Source: Brochothrix campestris (GTDB lineage Bacteria > Bacillota > Bacilli > Lactobacillales > Listeriaceae). Taken from it: a stretch of 64,000 nucleotides of DNA. Within the stretch, counting starts at the first letter, position 1. Each line of letters begins with the position of its first letter. The position numbers and the translations under genes are program-made. Positions 50,687 through 60,115 of this stretch are shown piece after piece. The stretch is taken from positions 2,108,001 to 2,172,000 of the forward strand of contig NZ_CP175511.1 of NCBI RefSeq assembly GCF_046058945.1, in the 5' to 3' direction. The notes under the pieces were generated by a model. The model was not told the origin of the DNA. It ran no database searches and was given only the letters and a program-made list of their open reading frames with translations.

Positions 50687-53374
50687 TTAACTTTTAAAAA
50701 TAGCCGTAAATTCTTCACGTGATTGTGCTTTTGGTGCTTCAAAATCAAACGCATTCAAGTCGATACTAGCCCCTAAATAATCAGTTATGCCTTGAGTAAT
50801 TCCCATTTCCGTATTTTCAACAATTAGTGCTTCATTATTTTGCAATAAGGTAATTGTCTCTGTCAAATTCACCGTTATGACATCAGTCCCCACTGCTAAT
50901 GCTTCATAAACAACCAAACCGAGACCTTCATAATGAGACGATAACACAAAGGCATCAATCGCTTTTAATAAGACATAAGGGTTTCTCATCCCACCAAGTA
51001 TTATTATGTTCTCTCGGGCACTGCTTTGTCGAACTTTTTCGATTGTTTCTTTTTTCAATACGCCATGCGGACACACCAATACAAGTGCAATTTGATTGTT
51101 CTGCTCATAATTTCGTTCAAAGGCTTCTATCAAGCGGTCGTGGCCTTTTTGATAATCATAACGGCCGATATTCATAAAGACTGTTATCTGCTCATCCGCA
51201 ATAAATTCAAGCAATCGCAGTTTTGAAATACGCAACTGATCGACGATGAACTTATTCGGGTAGTGCAAATCGGGCTGCTCCTCTTTTAATGCTTTAAGCA
51301 GTTTGTTCTCAGGGTTTAAAATGGTCGGAAACGTCTCTGCTAAGGTCTTTTCAAGGCCTGTTAATGCCTGTTCTACGTGTGTGAAAATTGTTTGCTCATT
51401 AGCGGTTAACGCTGCTTGCCCATTGAGCAGTAACTGACCGTTCTGTACATTGGTATGTGTTCCGACTAAATCATTTAATAACACTGCCTTCCGGTAGTTA
51501 TCCGTTGCCATACGCTCCTCATTAAAAGAGTAATCGACTGGTACATCGACCAAACTTGCTATCAAACTCTCAGCAGCAAAGCGACGTACGCGTTCTTCAC
51601 CTAAAAAATTATTAACCACGATAACTTTGTCGGCAATACCTGCTATTTTCTCAACAAGTTCTTCCCTTAAATTTTCATGGACTAAAACAACTTTTGAGGC
51701 CGACTGATATGCGCCAAAAACGACTTTCTTACTAAAATTTTGTTTGGCCTCATATTCTTGAAACATATCCGTATGCACGTACATAACCGTCTTATGGTTC
51801 ATGTGACGTACCATTTCAGCATACTTTCGTTCAAAACCAGTGTAATGAATGAACCAGTCCACTTTAAGAGTACCAAAGACACGCTGATACTCCGCTTGAT
51901 ATATTTTCGCTAATATTTTATTGATAAATGGAAATTTAAACCATTCTTTCCACATATATTGTGAATTGATGAGACGTTGTATTAACGTACCATTCATCGA
52001 ACCCGGAACAGGATAAAATTGTACATTTTCAGGAAGGTTTTTCAGCTTATAAAAATGTTCTTTTTTCACTTTGTTTTTTCCAAAGAAGCAAATGTAATTA
52101 CGTTCGCTCGTGTCAATATTTTCCAATGTATTTAACAACGCTGATGTAATCCCATTATCCCAAAAACCACCTGATAAAATAACGACTGTTTCTTTTCCGT
52201 TATGTACCTTCGAACTGATTATCTTAGGACTGGTCTTATTCATCAGTATATAGTTCATTAAATCATGGCTACCATGTTGGTAGTCAAACTGACAAAAACG
52301 TTGAGACATTGCTTCGTAATTACCGATTGTTGCTTGCTTACTGAGTCGAGCCATCACGCCCTCAATCGTTGCTGTCTGATAGAAAGGATAGCTCGCCACA
52401 TCTTCATATAAGCCACGAGTCAGTTGATAGTCTAACAAGTCATGCGTATACAGTATGATGTCTTTCTTTGTGTTTATAAAATCATACATAATCGACGAAT
52501 AATCTGTAATTAGTACATCTACGATGGCAATGAAAGCATATAATTCGACGTCAGTAGGTAACAATCTTATTTGTGGAAATTCTGAAATGTCGATGTCACT
52601 TTGGAACGGGTGTAATTTGACATAGAACATAGTATTTTCTTCTAAATGAGCTGCAATGTAAGCTAAGTCCGCGGCTACTTTTTGATTATCATTATTGACG
52701 TTACCGACATCACCTCGCCACGTTGGCATATAGAAAATGATTTTTTTCGTTTTCAACTTAAGCTTCGTGCGTAATTCAGTCTGATGCATCTGATCAAATA
52801 AAATAGCATTTCGAGGCGAGGGTGCAATCACAAATTCACCGCTGTAAACATTTTTTAGATGGTAGGTTTCGACTAATATATCCTTAGTATATTCATTGCT
52901 CACAACAATTTGATCAGCCATGTAAAAATTTCGTTGGACATTTGCGACATCAGTTACAACCGCCATATCTTTCCCCATGTGTTTTAAGGGTGTGCCATGC
53001 CAGACAATCACATATTTTTGACCTTCCTTTTTATTGAAGAACGGGAAAAACGATGTGTCATTCACTAACAATTCAACGGTTGTTAATAATCGATGGTACT
53101 CCGCTGACAGATGTTCCACGACAATCACGCGTGTAAAACCATTGTTTTTCAGAAAGGATCGATCAGCTACGACATTTTGTGATGCCACATACACTTTATA
53201 TTCAGGGTGATTTTTTTCGATATCTTTCATCATATAAAAGATATGTCCATGAATACTACGGCCATGTGTCGATTCAAACAAGACCGTCTTTTTCTCTATT
53301 TTTTTTGAAAAATACCACTTTGCATAATTATATTTCACTTTGTTTTTTCTGTATTTTTGCAGTAGTTTAGTCAT
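50687..53374 (-). CDS. Fusion of CDP-glycerol glycerophosphotransferase (TagF-like) and GT4 glycosyltransferase
   Basis: The protein has 895 residues. Residues 1-380 are a TagB/TagF-type domain: WHGTPLKHMGKD near 125, then ITDYSSIMYDFI near 290. Residues about 395-895 are a GT4 glycosyltransferase: SGGFWDNGITSALL near 400, NIGRYDYQKGHDRLIEAF near 725 and HYEGLGLVVYEALAVGTDVI near 815. The fusion suggests that polymer priming or extension is coupled to glycosylation. AGGAGAG precedes the ATG. Confidence 0.9.
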   Translation of the reverse strand: MTKLLQKYRKNKVKYNYAKWYFSKKIEKKTVLFESTHGRSIHGHIFYMMKDIEKNHPEYKVYVASQNVVADRSFLKNNGFTRVIVVEHLSAEYHRLLTTVELLVNDTSFFPFFNKKEGQKYVIVWHGTPLKHMGKDMAVVTDVANVQRNFYMADQIVVSNEYTKDILVETYHLKNVYSGEFVIAPSPRNAILFDQMHQTELRTKLKLKTKKIIFYMPTWRGDVGNVNNDNQKVAADLAYIAAHLEENTMFYVKLHPFQSDIDISEFPQIRLLPTDVELYAFIAIVDVLITDYSSIMYDFINTKKDIILYTHDLLDYQLTRGLYEDVASYPFYQTATIEGVMARLSKQATIGNYEAMSQRFCQFDYQHGSHDLMNYILMNKTSPKIISSKVHNGKETVVILSGGFWDNGITSALLNTLENIDTSERNYICFFGKNKVKKEHFYKLKNLPENVQFYPVPGSMNGTLIQRLINSQYMWKEWFKFPFINKILAKIYQAEYQRVFGTLKVDWFIHYTGFERKYAEMVRHMNHKTVMYVHTDMFQEYEAKQNFSKKVVFGAYQSASKVVLVHENLREELVEKIAGIADKVIVVNNFLGEERVRRFAAESLIASLVDVPVDYSFNEERMATDNYRKAVLLNDLVGTHTNVQNGQLLLNGQAALTANEQTIFTHVEQALTGLEKTLAETFPTILNPENKLLKALKEEQPDLHYPNKFIVDQLRISKLRLLEFIADEQITVFMNIGRYDYQKGHDRLIEAFERNYEQNNQIALVLVCPHGVLKKETIEKVRQSSARENIIILGGMRNPYVLLKAIDAFVLSSHYEGLGLVVYEALAVGTDVITVNLTETITLLQNNEALIVENTEMGITQGITDYLGASIDLNAFDFEAPKAQSREEFTAIFKS

Positions 53375-53383
53375 TGCACTCTC

Positions 53384-54535
53384 CTATAACTCATCATTTT
53401 TAGTAAAAACACTCGCAACCACTCGTGCGGTCGCTAACCCATCTTCTAAGTAACAAAAACGGTCATAAAACGCTGTTGACGGCTCTTTTTCCAAGCGAAT
53501 CGCCCGAATGAGATCAGCCGTTGTTTGCACCATTATGCCTGGTAAAGCAGCACTAATTTCAGGATAGATTCCACGTATTTCATTTTGATAGGCATCCCAA
53601 TCCGGTGTAAAAAAGATAATGGGGCGTTTTAAAATAGCATAATCAAAAAAGACGGATGAATAATCGGTGATTAGGATATCACTAATTAAGAAATACTCAT
53701 TTATATCGATTGTTTGAGGTACCTTAATCGCAAACTGATCGTACTCAGCTGGAATGGTTAAGTGATCGGCAATCAAATAATGCCATTTAATTAAGACAAT
53801 GTAATCTTTTCCTAGCTCAGCATGCATTGTCTTTAAATCAAATTCTAAAAAGGCTTTATATTTTCCTCTACGATAGCTTTGATTATCCTTCCATGTTGGT
53901 GCATATAAAATAATTTTCTTATTACAAGGTAATTTCAAACGTTCTTTAATCGCCTTGACTTCCGCTACTTTATAATTTGACAAACGATCATTACGCGGAT
54001 AACCAGTAGTTATAATACGATTTGAATCAACTTGAAAAGCTCGTTCAAACACATTGGCCGCGTAGTCATTTTGCGCCAGTAATACATCCCATTTTTTTGT
54101 ATCACGTGTGAAATTCACTCGATAATTCGCAGTTGTTGTACCTGGCATCGTCACTTCTTCAATATCCGTTCCTAATTTTTTGAGAGGGGTTCCGTGCCAT
54201 GTTTGTAAATACGTTGTCTGGCTGTTTTTAACAAGCCAATCCGGTTGACGCGTATTATTCACCCAGTAACGTGCCCTCGCCATTAGCATTATCCATTTAA
54301 ATGAACCACGACGAACAAATTCGCAACCAGAAGCAACGAATACCGGTTCAAATGAAGCTTTCACTGACCAAATTAAACGGTAGTGTTGGTAAGCTTTAGC
54401 ATTTTTCATGTAGTCATAAAGTGCTTTAGGACTATCACTCAGTTGTTTTCCAAAGAAACTTTCAAAGATAATAACATCCTTTGCCGACAAACGTGCCATT
54501 ATTTTCATAATAAAACACGCGATTTTTTTTTTCAT
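53384..54535 (-). CDS. CDP-glycerol:polyol glycerophosphotransferase family (TagB/TagF type)
   Basis: 383 residues, a single transferase domain with TWHGTPLKKLGTDIEEV near 123, LYAPTWKDN near 210 and LITDYSSVFFDYA near 288. Basic and hydrophobic residues at the N-terminus suggest membrane association. I chose ATG 54535 (GAGGAGG upstream). The exact step, adding glycerol-phosphate to the linkage unit or chain, cannot be told from sequence. Confidence 0.88.
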   Translation of the reverse strand: MKKKIACFIMKIMARLSAKDVIIFESFFGKQLSDSPKALYDYMKNAKAYQHYRLIWSVKASFEPVFVASGCEFVRRGSFKWIMLMARARYWVNNTRQPDWLVKNSQTTYLQTWHGTPLKKLGTDIEEVTMPGTTTANYRVNFTRDTKKWDVLLAQNDYAANVFERAFQVDSNRIITTGYPRNDRLSNYKVAEVKAIKERLKLPCNKKIILYAPTWKDNQSYRRGKYKAFLEFDLKTMHAELGKDYIVLIKWHYLIADHLTIPAEYDQFAIKVPQTIDINEYFLISDILITDYSSVFFDYAILKRPIIFFTPDWDAYQNEIRGIYPEISAALPGIMVQTTADLIRAIRLEKEPSTAFYDRFCYLEDGLATARVVASVFTKNDEL

Positions 54536-54649
54536 TAAACGTCCTCCTCGACACCATAACAAGCCTCTAAACTAATGTTATATTACCATATCTCTCATCT
54601 AATTTAATATTATAAGCTGCTTTTTTGTATAGACAAATTGACTATATTA

Positions 54650-54699
54650 AAAAAGGAGGATAGTGAGGAATAATTAATCCTCACTATTCCCCTTTTTTA
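54650..54699 (-). terminator. Terminator after tagD
   Basis: A long hairpin has arms GGAGGATAGTGAGGA and TCCTCACTATTCCCC, flanked by A and T runs, so it can act in both directions. It lies immediately after the tagD stop and separates the upper and lower parts of the teichoic acid cluster. Confidence 0.85.
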
Positions 54700-55083
54700 T
54701 ACTTGCAAGTCTTTTTTTATCATCGAAGTCGAAATACCTTCTGTTCGATCGAGATAAATCACTTCACATTGTTCCACTAAGAAGTCAAACTTCCCTTTCC
54801 AATCATCACCCATTACAAAGACATCAATGTCATGTTTTTTAATGTCCGTCTTCTTTTGCTCCCAATTATCTTCTGGAATGACCTCGTCGACATATTTAAT
54901 CGCTTCGAGTATGTATTTACGGTGACTGTAATTATGATAAGCCTCCTTATGCTTCAGTAAATTGAACTCATCTGTTGATATCGCGACAGTCAGATGATCG
55001 CCTAAACTTTTCGCACGTTCTAATAAGCGGATATGTCCCCAATGTAATAAATCAAATGTCCCATATGTGATTATTTTTTTCAT
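54697..55083 (-). CDS. tagD: Glycerol-3-phosphate cytidylyltransferase
   Basis: The 128-residue TagD makes CDP-glycerol. Nucleotidyltransferase motifs are TYGTFDLLHWGHIRLLERA (HxGH) at residues 7-25, RSHRKYI-like HRKYILEAI, and ISTSMIKKD near 119. Length is typical. It supplies the glycerol-phosphate donor for the TagB/TagF-type transferases around it. Confidence 0.96.
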   Translation of the reverse strand: MKKIITYGTFDLLHWGHIRLLERAKSLGDHLTVAISTDEFNLLKHKEAYHNYSHRKYILEAIKYVDEVIPEDNWEQKKTDIKKHDIDVFVMGDDWKGKFDFLVEQCEVIYLDRTEGISTSMIKKDLQV

Positions 55084-55086
55084 CGT

Positions 55087-56304
55087 TCATTCTCCTTTTA
55101 GTAGGTTATCCTCAGTTTTTTGTCTCAGTAAATAATCAATTGTATTGACGCTTGCTTTGCCAGGGGTCTCAGCAAACCATTTCTCTTTAAAAGAAACCAC
55201 ATGTGAAGCTACTTCTACATCACATTTGCTTAACCATTCACAAAGAGCTGCCTCTGTTTGTAAAATTTCGCCTGGCAGTTTTTCTAAAATATCATCATAA
55301 AAGCCGCGCTCACTTTGATAGCGTTCAATGTCCGGCATAAAAAAAGCCATTGGCTTAGCCAGGAGACTGTAATCGAATAAAATCGATGAATAATCCGTAA
55401 TTAAGGCATCACTAGCCACGAGCAATTCACTTGTTGTCATATGCGAGCGATTGAGCTGCAGACGCTTACGATATTCTTGAGGAACCTGCCATTGTTTTTG
55501 ATTGTAGGGATGTAATTGTACGATTAAAATGAGATTGTTTTGTTCCAATGACGCATATAATGCCGCTATATTTTTAAATGGCAACGTAAATCGTTCACGT
55601 TTTCTATTTATTTCCCTAAATGTCGGAGCATAAACCACTCTTTTTGTTGCTTCATTTATTTTTTTGAAAAAACGATCACATTTTGCGATGCTCGTTGCTT
55701 TGAATTCAGGGTTTAATAATACATCAGTTTTTGGCGTCCCCAATGCTAACACATTCTCAGGTGGCATTTGAAAAGCTTCTGCGAACGCCGGGATGGCTGC
55801 TGGTGAACTCACGATTGCTTTATCATAATTAGAATGAGTTGAAATGAGCGCCTGTTCGTATTGTTGCAATGTTGTTGTCGGTATTTGTTTGAGACTGTGC
55901 CCGAATTTTTTCAATGCACCAGCTGCATGCCACACTTGAATAACTTCGACTCCCTGTCTTTTTTCAACTAAATACACAGGCAAACAGTAGTCATCGATAA
56001 CAATGTAACGAGCGGTTGCAAGCTGATAGAGCATTTTCATAAAGAAAATTGGTGTTTTAATTAATTGCGTTAAGTTCGTTGCAATTTTACCATTATATTC
56101 AACGATACGTAGTGTTATGGTTCGACGCTGCAGTTCTTCTATTAGCGGTGTTAGATTCTCACTAGCACCCGTACTCCGCGTCGAGATAAAGACTGCTTTT
56201 TGTTTTAGAGGGAATAATGTCAGTACTTTATATAGCAGACCAACACACCCTCTAATTATCTGTTTTACACAAATTTTACTTATCGTTAATAATTTTCCCA
56301 TCAT
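55087..56304 (-). CDS. CDP-glycerol glycerophosphotransferase family (TagB/TarF type)
   Basis: About 405 residues. The domain has VIQVWHAAGALKKFGHS near 125, VVYAPTFRE near 218 and LITDYSSILFDYS near 286. The WHAAGALKKFG form, shared with the TarL-like protein at 58079, separates it from the WHGTPLK transferases above, so it is probably TarF- or TarL-like. The start among ATG 56304, ATG 56301 and GTG 56310 is uncertain; AAGGG lies just before. It ends 3 bases before tagD. Confidence 0.87.
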   Translation of the reverse strand: MMGKLLTISKICVKQIIRGCVGLLYKVLTLFPLKQKAVFISTRSTGASENLTPLIEELQRRTITLRIVEYNGKIATNLTQLIKTPIFFMKMLYQLATARYIVIDDYCLPVYLVEKRQGVEVIQVWHAAGALKKFGHSLKQIPTTTLQQYEQALISTHSNYDKAIVSSPAAIPAFAEAFQMPPENVLALGTPKTDVLLNPEFKATSIAKCDRFFKKINEATKRVVYAPTFREINRKRERFTLPFKNIAALYASLEQNNLILIVQLHPYNQKQWQVPQEYRKRLQLNRSHMTTSELLVASDALITDYSSILFDYSLLAKPMAFFMPDIERYQSERGFYDDILEKLPGEILQTEAALCEWLSKCDVEVASHVVSFKEKWFAETPGKASVNTIDYLLRQKTEDNLLKGE

Positions 56305-56316
56305 AAACACCCTTGT

Positions 56317-57342
56317 CTATATTTGCCATTCCATCACTGTTTTACCCCAATACTGATTGAGGTCTTTTTCAAATGCCTGGATAATGTCCTCTGTTTTGCG
56401 GACTTTAATAACCTGACCAATTAAACGTTGCAATTCGTCGGCACCATCCGGGTGTTCGACAAAAAAGGCAACGACATTTTCAAAATCTTCCCGTTCAGAG
56501 CGGGTACTCCCTTGGAGCGTCAAACCTTTTTCGAGTACCATCCGTGTGTTGAGCGGTACTAAATCTTCCGATACACCTAGTAAACTGATGTAACCGAGCG
56601 GGTTAATATAATCAATTATCTGATTCACCGCATCGCCGCTATTATTACCTCCGACACATTCAAAGGCGTGATCAAAGCTAAAATCAGCAGGTAAATCATT
56701 GCTCGTGTATGCTTCATCGGCAAACGAAAAATAATCTAACTTCTGTTGTGTCCGACCGACAATAATAATGTTGGCGTCGGGATATTTTTTCTTCAAGATT
56801 AACGTCGCGATATAACCAAGCGACCCATTACCCCAAACAGCAATACGATTACGACGGGCATGCGCCGTTTTCTCAAACCGCGAGATGCCATGCATCGCAA
56901 CGCTAATTAATTCTGAAAACGAAGCCATTCGCAAATCAATCTCATCGGGTAATACGACTAACCGGTCACGATTGATTGCAATGTAATCCTGCGTGAAACC
57001 ATCGCTCGCACTTGAACGGAATTTTGAACTTGGCAAATAGTTTGCACCGATTAATTCGTCTTTTTCATACGGTGTATTTGGCACCATGATAACAGCTTGG
57101 CCCCGCTTCAACGCACCGGTTGGATCGTAAGACACCTCACCCACACTTTCATGTGTTAAGGCCATCGGTAACTTTTTCTTGAGAATTTCTTCGCCCCGTG
57201 TCCCGGTATAATACCGTTGGTCAGCCTTACAAATACTAATAAATTTCGGACGAACAATCACCTTATCCGTATTCAATGAAATATCTTCGTAACTGACCTC
57301 AATTCGGCGGGGCGCCACTAATTTATAGACTTGGTTGATCAT
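56317..57342 (-). CDS. tarJ: Ribulose-5-phosphate reductase
   Basis: TarJ makes ribitol-5-P from ribulose-5-P with NADPH, using a Zn-dependent alcohol dehydrogenase fold. The 341 residues match the family length. Visible are CKADQRYYTG near 38, LTHESVGEV near 64 and the Rossmann motif VWGNGSLGYIA near 168. I chose ATG 57342 with GAAGGTG upstream, which overlaps the tarI end by 20 bases, an arrangement usual for tarIJ. Confidence 0.94.
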   Translation of the reverse strand: MINQVYKLVAPRRIEVSYEDISLNTDKVIVRPKFISICKADQRYYTGTRGEEILKKKLPMALTHESVGEVSYDPTGALKRGQAVIMVPNTPYEKDELIGANYLPSSKFRSSASDGFTQDYIAINRDRLVVLPDEIDLRMASFSELISVAMHGISRFEKTAHARRNRIAVWGNGSLGYIATLILKKKYPDANIIIVGRTQQKLDYFSFADEAYTSNDLPADFSFDHAFECVGGNNSGDAVNQIIDYINPLGYISLLGVSEDLVPLNTRMVLEKGLTLQGSTRSEREDFENVVAFFVEHPDGADELQRLIGQVIKVRKTEDIIQAFEKDLNQYWGKTVMEWQI

Positions 57343-58048
57343 CTTTGTCACCTTCAATCATATGGTTGGCCACGTTAAAGTCATACGGATTTGTGACTTT
57401 AATGTTAGACACTTCACCTTCGACTAGTTTCACTTTTTCGCCTGATAAAATAAACACTTTACAACCATCACTTAAAATCGCCTTAGCATCTTCAGACAAG
57501 TCATCAAATAAACGGACAAGTTTTGCGACATTGAAACTTTGTGGCGTTTGACCTTGATACATATGATCACGGTTAGGAATACTTTGGATGAATTCGCCAT
57601 CCTCAGAAGCAACAATCGTATCAATCGCGCCGATCACCGTGTCTACGGCGTCATATTTCAAAACACTGTCGATGTTGTCTTCAATAATACGATGCGTAAT
57701 AAAAGGCCGCACCGAATCATGTGTAATGATAACATCTTCAGCTGTCAACAAGCCTTCTGCTTGTAAATAACGCGGACCCGCTAACAATGATTCACTCCGG
57801 TCAGTACCACCCGACAAAATCATTAAGCGCTCATCTGTAAGTCCGTATGTTTTTAACAAATTTTTAGCATGTACAAGCCATTCTGGATGAACCACGATAA
57901 AGATTTTATCAAAGCGATTATTTAATACGAATTTTTCAATGGTATGAATAATTATCGGTTTATTTCCTAATTTCAAAAATTGTTTAGGCATATTGACGTT
58001 ACCCATTCGCGAACCAATTCCACCTGCTAATATCTCTGCATAAATCAT
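57323..58048 (-). CDS. tarI: Ribitol-5-phosphate cytidylyltransferase
   Basis: TarI makes CDP-ribitol from ribitol-5-P and CTP. The 241-residue IspD-like enzyme has ILAGGIGSRMGNVNMPKQFL at the N-terminus, SGGTDRSESL near 80, THDSVRPF near 110 and IPNRDHMYQGQTPQSF near 160. It is paired with tarJ, so the polymer includes ribitol-phosphate. Confidence 0.95.
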   Translation of the reverse strand: MIYAEILAGGIGSRMGNVNMPKQFLKLGNKPIIIHTIEKFVLNNRFDKIFIVVHPEWLVHAKNLLKTYGLTDERLMILSGGTDRSESLLAGPRYLQAEGLLTAEDVIITHDSVRPFITHRIIEDNIDSVLKYDAVDTVIGAIDTIVASEDGEFIQSIPNRDHMYQGQTPQSFNVAKLVRLFDDLSEDAKAILSDGCKVFILSGEKVKLVEGEVSNIKVTNPYDFNVANHMIEGDKDDQPSL

Positions 58049-58078
58049 CTATAACACTCCTCTATTGAATTCTTTCAC

Positions 58079-59980
58079 CTATTTAACGCGACCCCAAATA
58101 ATTTCTTCTTCGACTACTTCTTCTGCTGTTTCAAAAGCATCGTTAACGATTAAATCAACGAATCGCTCACTGGCCTTACCATCGAGATCATCGAAGTAAT
58201 AATTTTTAAATATTTCTAGTCGTTGATGATTGATTTTATTTTGTTGTAATTTTTCAATTAAAGTTGGTGTGTTTGACGCAAACGAACCAGGGATAAAATC
58301 AAAATAATCATAATAAAAATCGCGATCACTCATATATTCGCCTAAATCTGGACTAAAGAACACCATCGGTTTATCAAGCAGAGCATATTCGAAGCATACT
58401 GATGAATAATCGGTAATCAGTTGGTCACTGATGAGCAACAAATCATTGATTTCACGGTAGGCTGATACATCGTAATAGAACTCGTTATATTCGTACGGAA
58501 TTTCTGGTTTATTTTGCACGAATGGATGGATTTTTAGTAAGAAAACATACTCGTCTTTTAACGCTTCATAAATTTGTTTGAAATCAATCATTCCAAATGG
58601 ATAATGAGCTGATTGTTGCCCATTCCCTCTGAACGTTGGCGCAAACAAAATAACTTTTTTACCGTTTATAAATGGTAATTCTTCTTTTAATCGCTCGATA
58701 ACCGCGGCCTTTTTAGCTTCATCGAAAAACAAATCAGTTCTCGGTGCGCCAATTGGCATTACAGTCTCAGGTGCAATCCCAAATCCCTCGGCATATTTAT
58801 CGACAATATTGGTTGAACTAACTAACACACGTGTGTAATTCCGATGATTGAGTGAGGTTATTTTCGGCCCACCAGGCATGCCTACGCGGCTGTAACCAAA
58901 TGTTTTAAAGGCGCCAACGGCATGCCAAACTTGAATTAGCTCACTGTCTTTACGAATTTTTAATGGATAGATTAACGGATAAAAATCATCAACCAATACA
59001 TATTTACTCGTTGCAATTGCTTGCGCTAACGTTCGTAGCTCTTTTAAACTTTTTGGCTGTTTAATCGATCCTTTTAAATAAAACGAAATTTTATGATCGG
59101 TGCCGCGTTTTTTTAGTTCTTCATATATATATTCAAAGTTACCAGTAATATCGGTCCGGCTATCTGATAAGAAGGCTACTTTTTTAGCACTGACAGGTAA
59201 GGTGCAATAAAATTTATAAAACAGTTTGAAATACTTCCGTTTTAAGGCACGCATTAAACGTCCCTCAGTCACTTCGCCGCCTTCAAGTTGGTCAAGCGGA
59301 TTGACATCCGATAATTTTTTCGAAACCACTTTGATTTCTTCACTCAAGCCATTATATGACACGGTTAATTTGAATTTTTTGTTACTGCGCGCCGAATAAC
59401 TTTGCATCGTTGTTGAATGCACATAGTTCCCTTTGATTTCTGCTAATTTACCTAATGAAACAGTTTGTTTACGCCACTCGCCCTTAATATATTGCGACAC
59501 TTCTATCTTCATTGTGTAATCGCCAATCGCTAATGGACTGCCTTCACTGATTTTTTGAAAATCAACTTCCCCTTCGTAACCACCTAATGGAAAACGGGCA
59601 TCAGCTGTTGCAAGCTTGCTATTTCGCAAGGGGATTTCAATCGGTTCAACTTCTTCTGAACGCGAACTTAAAATGAGTTTTTTGCTAATTTTATATTTAT
59701 CTGACTCTGGAAAACCAGGGAAATAAGCCGTCCCTTGGATAACTAAAAAAGAACCGTTAAAGTACATTTTTCCCATATAACGATGGACAAGTAATTCACT
59801 CTTATCTTCAAACTGATTCAACAGCTGTTTTATTTCGCCGTCTTTTTTTCCTAGTAACATACTCATCATACTGGTTACGACAAATTCTTTTTTATTTCCA
59901 ATGGATTCAAGTTCCACTTGCTCAATTTCTGCTTCGGTCTCATCGAACCTTTGTTTTTCAGTTTTTTTATTTTCCGTCAT
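58079..59980 (-). CDS. Teichoic acid ribitol/glycerol phosphotransferase, TarL/TarK type
   Basis: The 633-residue protein has an N-terminal beta-rich domain (about 40-240) as in long TarL proteins and a C-terminal transferase domain: LIQVWHAVGAFKTFGYSRVG near 350, LFAPTFRGNGQQSAHYPFG near 450 and LITDYSSVCFEYALL near 530. Length is close to B. subtilis W23 TarL. Next to tarIJ, it likely polymerises ribitol-phosphate. AAGGGGAT precedes the ATG. Confidence 0.88.
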   Translation of the reverse strand: MTENKKTEKQRFDETEAEIEQVELESIGNKKEFVVTSMMSMLLGKKDGEIKQLLNQFEDKSELLVHRYMGKMYFNGSFLVIQGTAYFPGFPESDKYKISKKLILSSRSEEVEPIEIPLRNSKLATADARFPLGGYEGEVDFQKISEGSPLAIGDYTMKIEVSQYIKGEWRKQTVSLGKLAEIKGNYVHSTTMQSYSARSNKKFKLTVSYNGLSEEIKVVSKKLSDVNPLDQLEGGEVTEGRLMRALKRKYFKLFYKFYCTLPVSAKKVAFLSDSRTDITGNFEYIYEELKKRGTDHKISFYLKGSIKQPKSLKELRTLAQAIATSKYVLVDDFYPLIYPLKIRKDSELIQVWHAVGAFKTFGYSRVGMPGGPKITSLNHRNYTRVLVSSTNIVDKYAEGFGIAPETVMPIGAPRTDLFFDEAKKAAVIERLKEELPFINGKKVILFAPTFRGNGQQSAHYPFGMIDFKQIYEALKDEYVFLLKIHPFVQNKPEIPYEYNEFYYDVSAYREINDLLLISDQLITDYSSVCFEYALLDKPMVFFSPDLGEYMSDRDFYYDYFDFIPGSFASNTPTLIEKLQQNKINHQRLEIFKNYYFDDLDGKASERFVDLIVNDAFETAEEVVEEEIIWGRVK

Positions 59981-60115
59981 GATCCCCTTAACCTTCCCTA
60001 TCTATGTTTTTAGCCCGATTTTTCGGCGCTTTTTTTAGATTTACTCATGCATATGATACCATATTTCTACGGTAAACACACCGAAAAAAGGGTTGGATCC
60101 AACTACCATCCGTTG

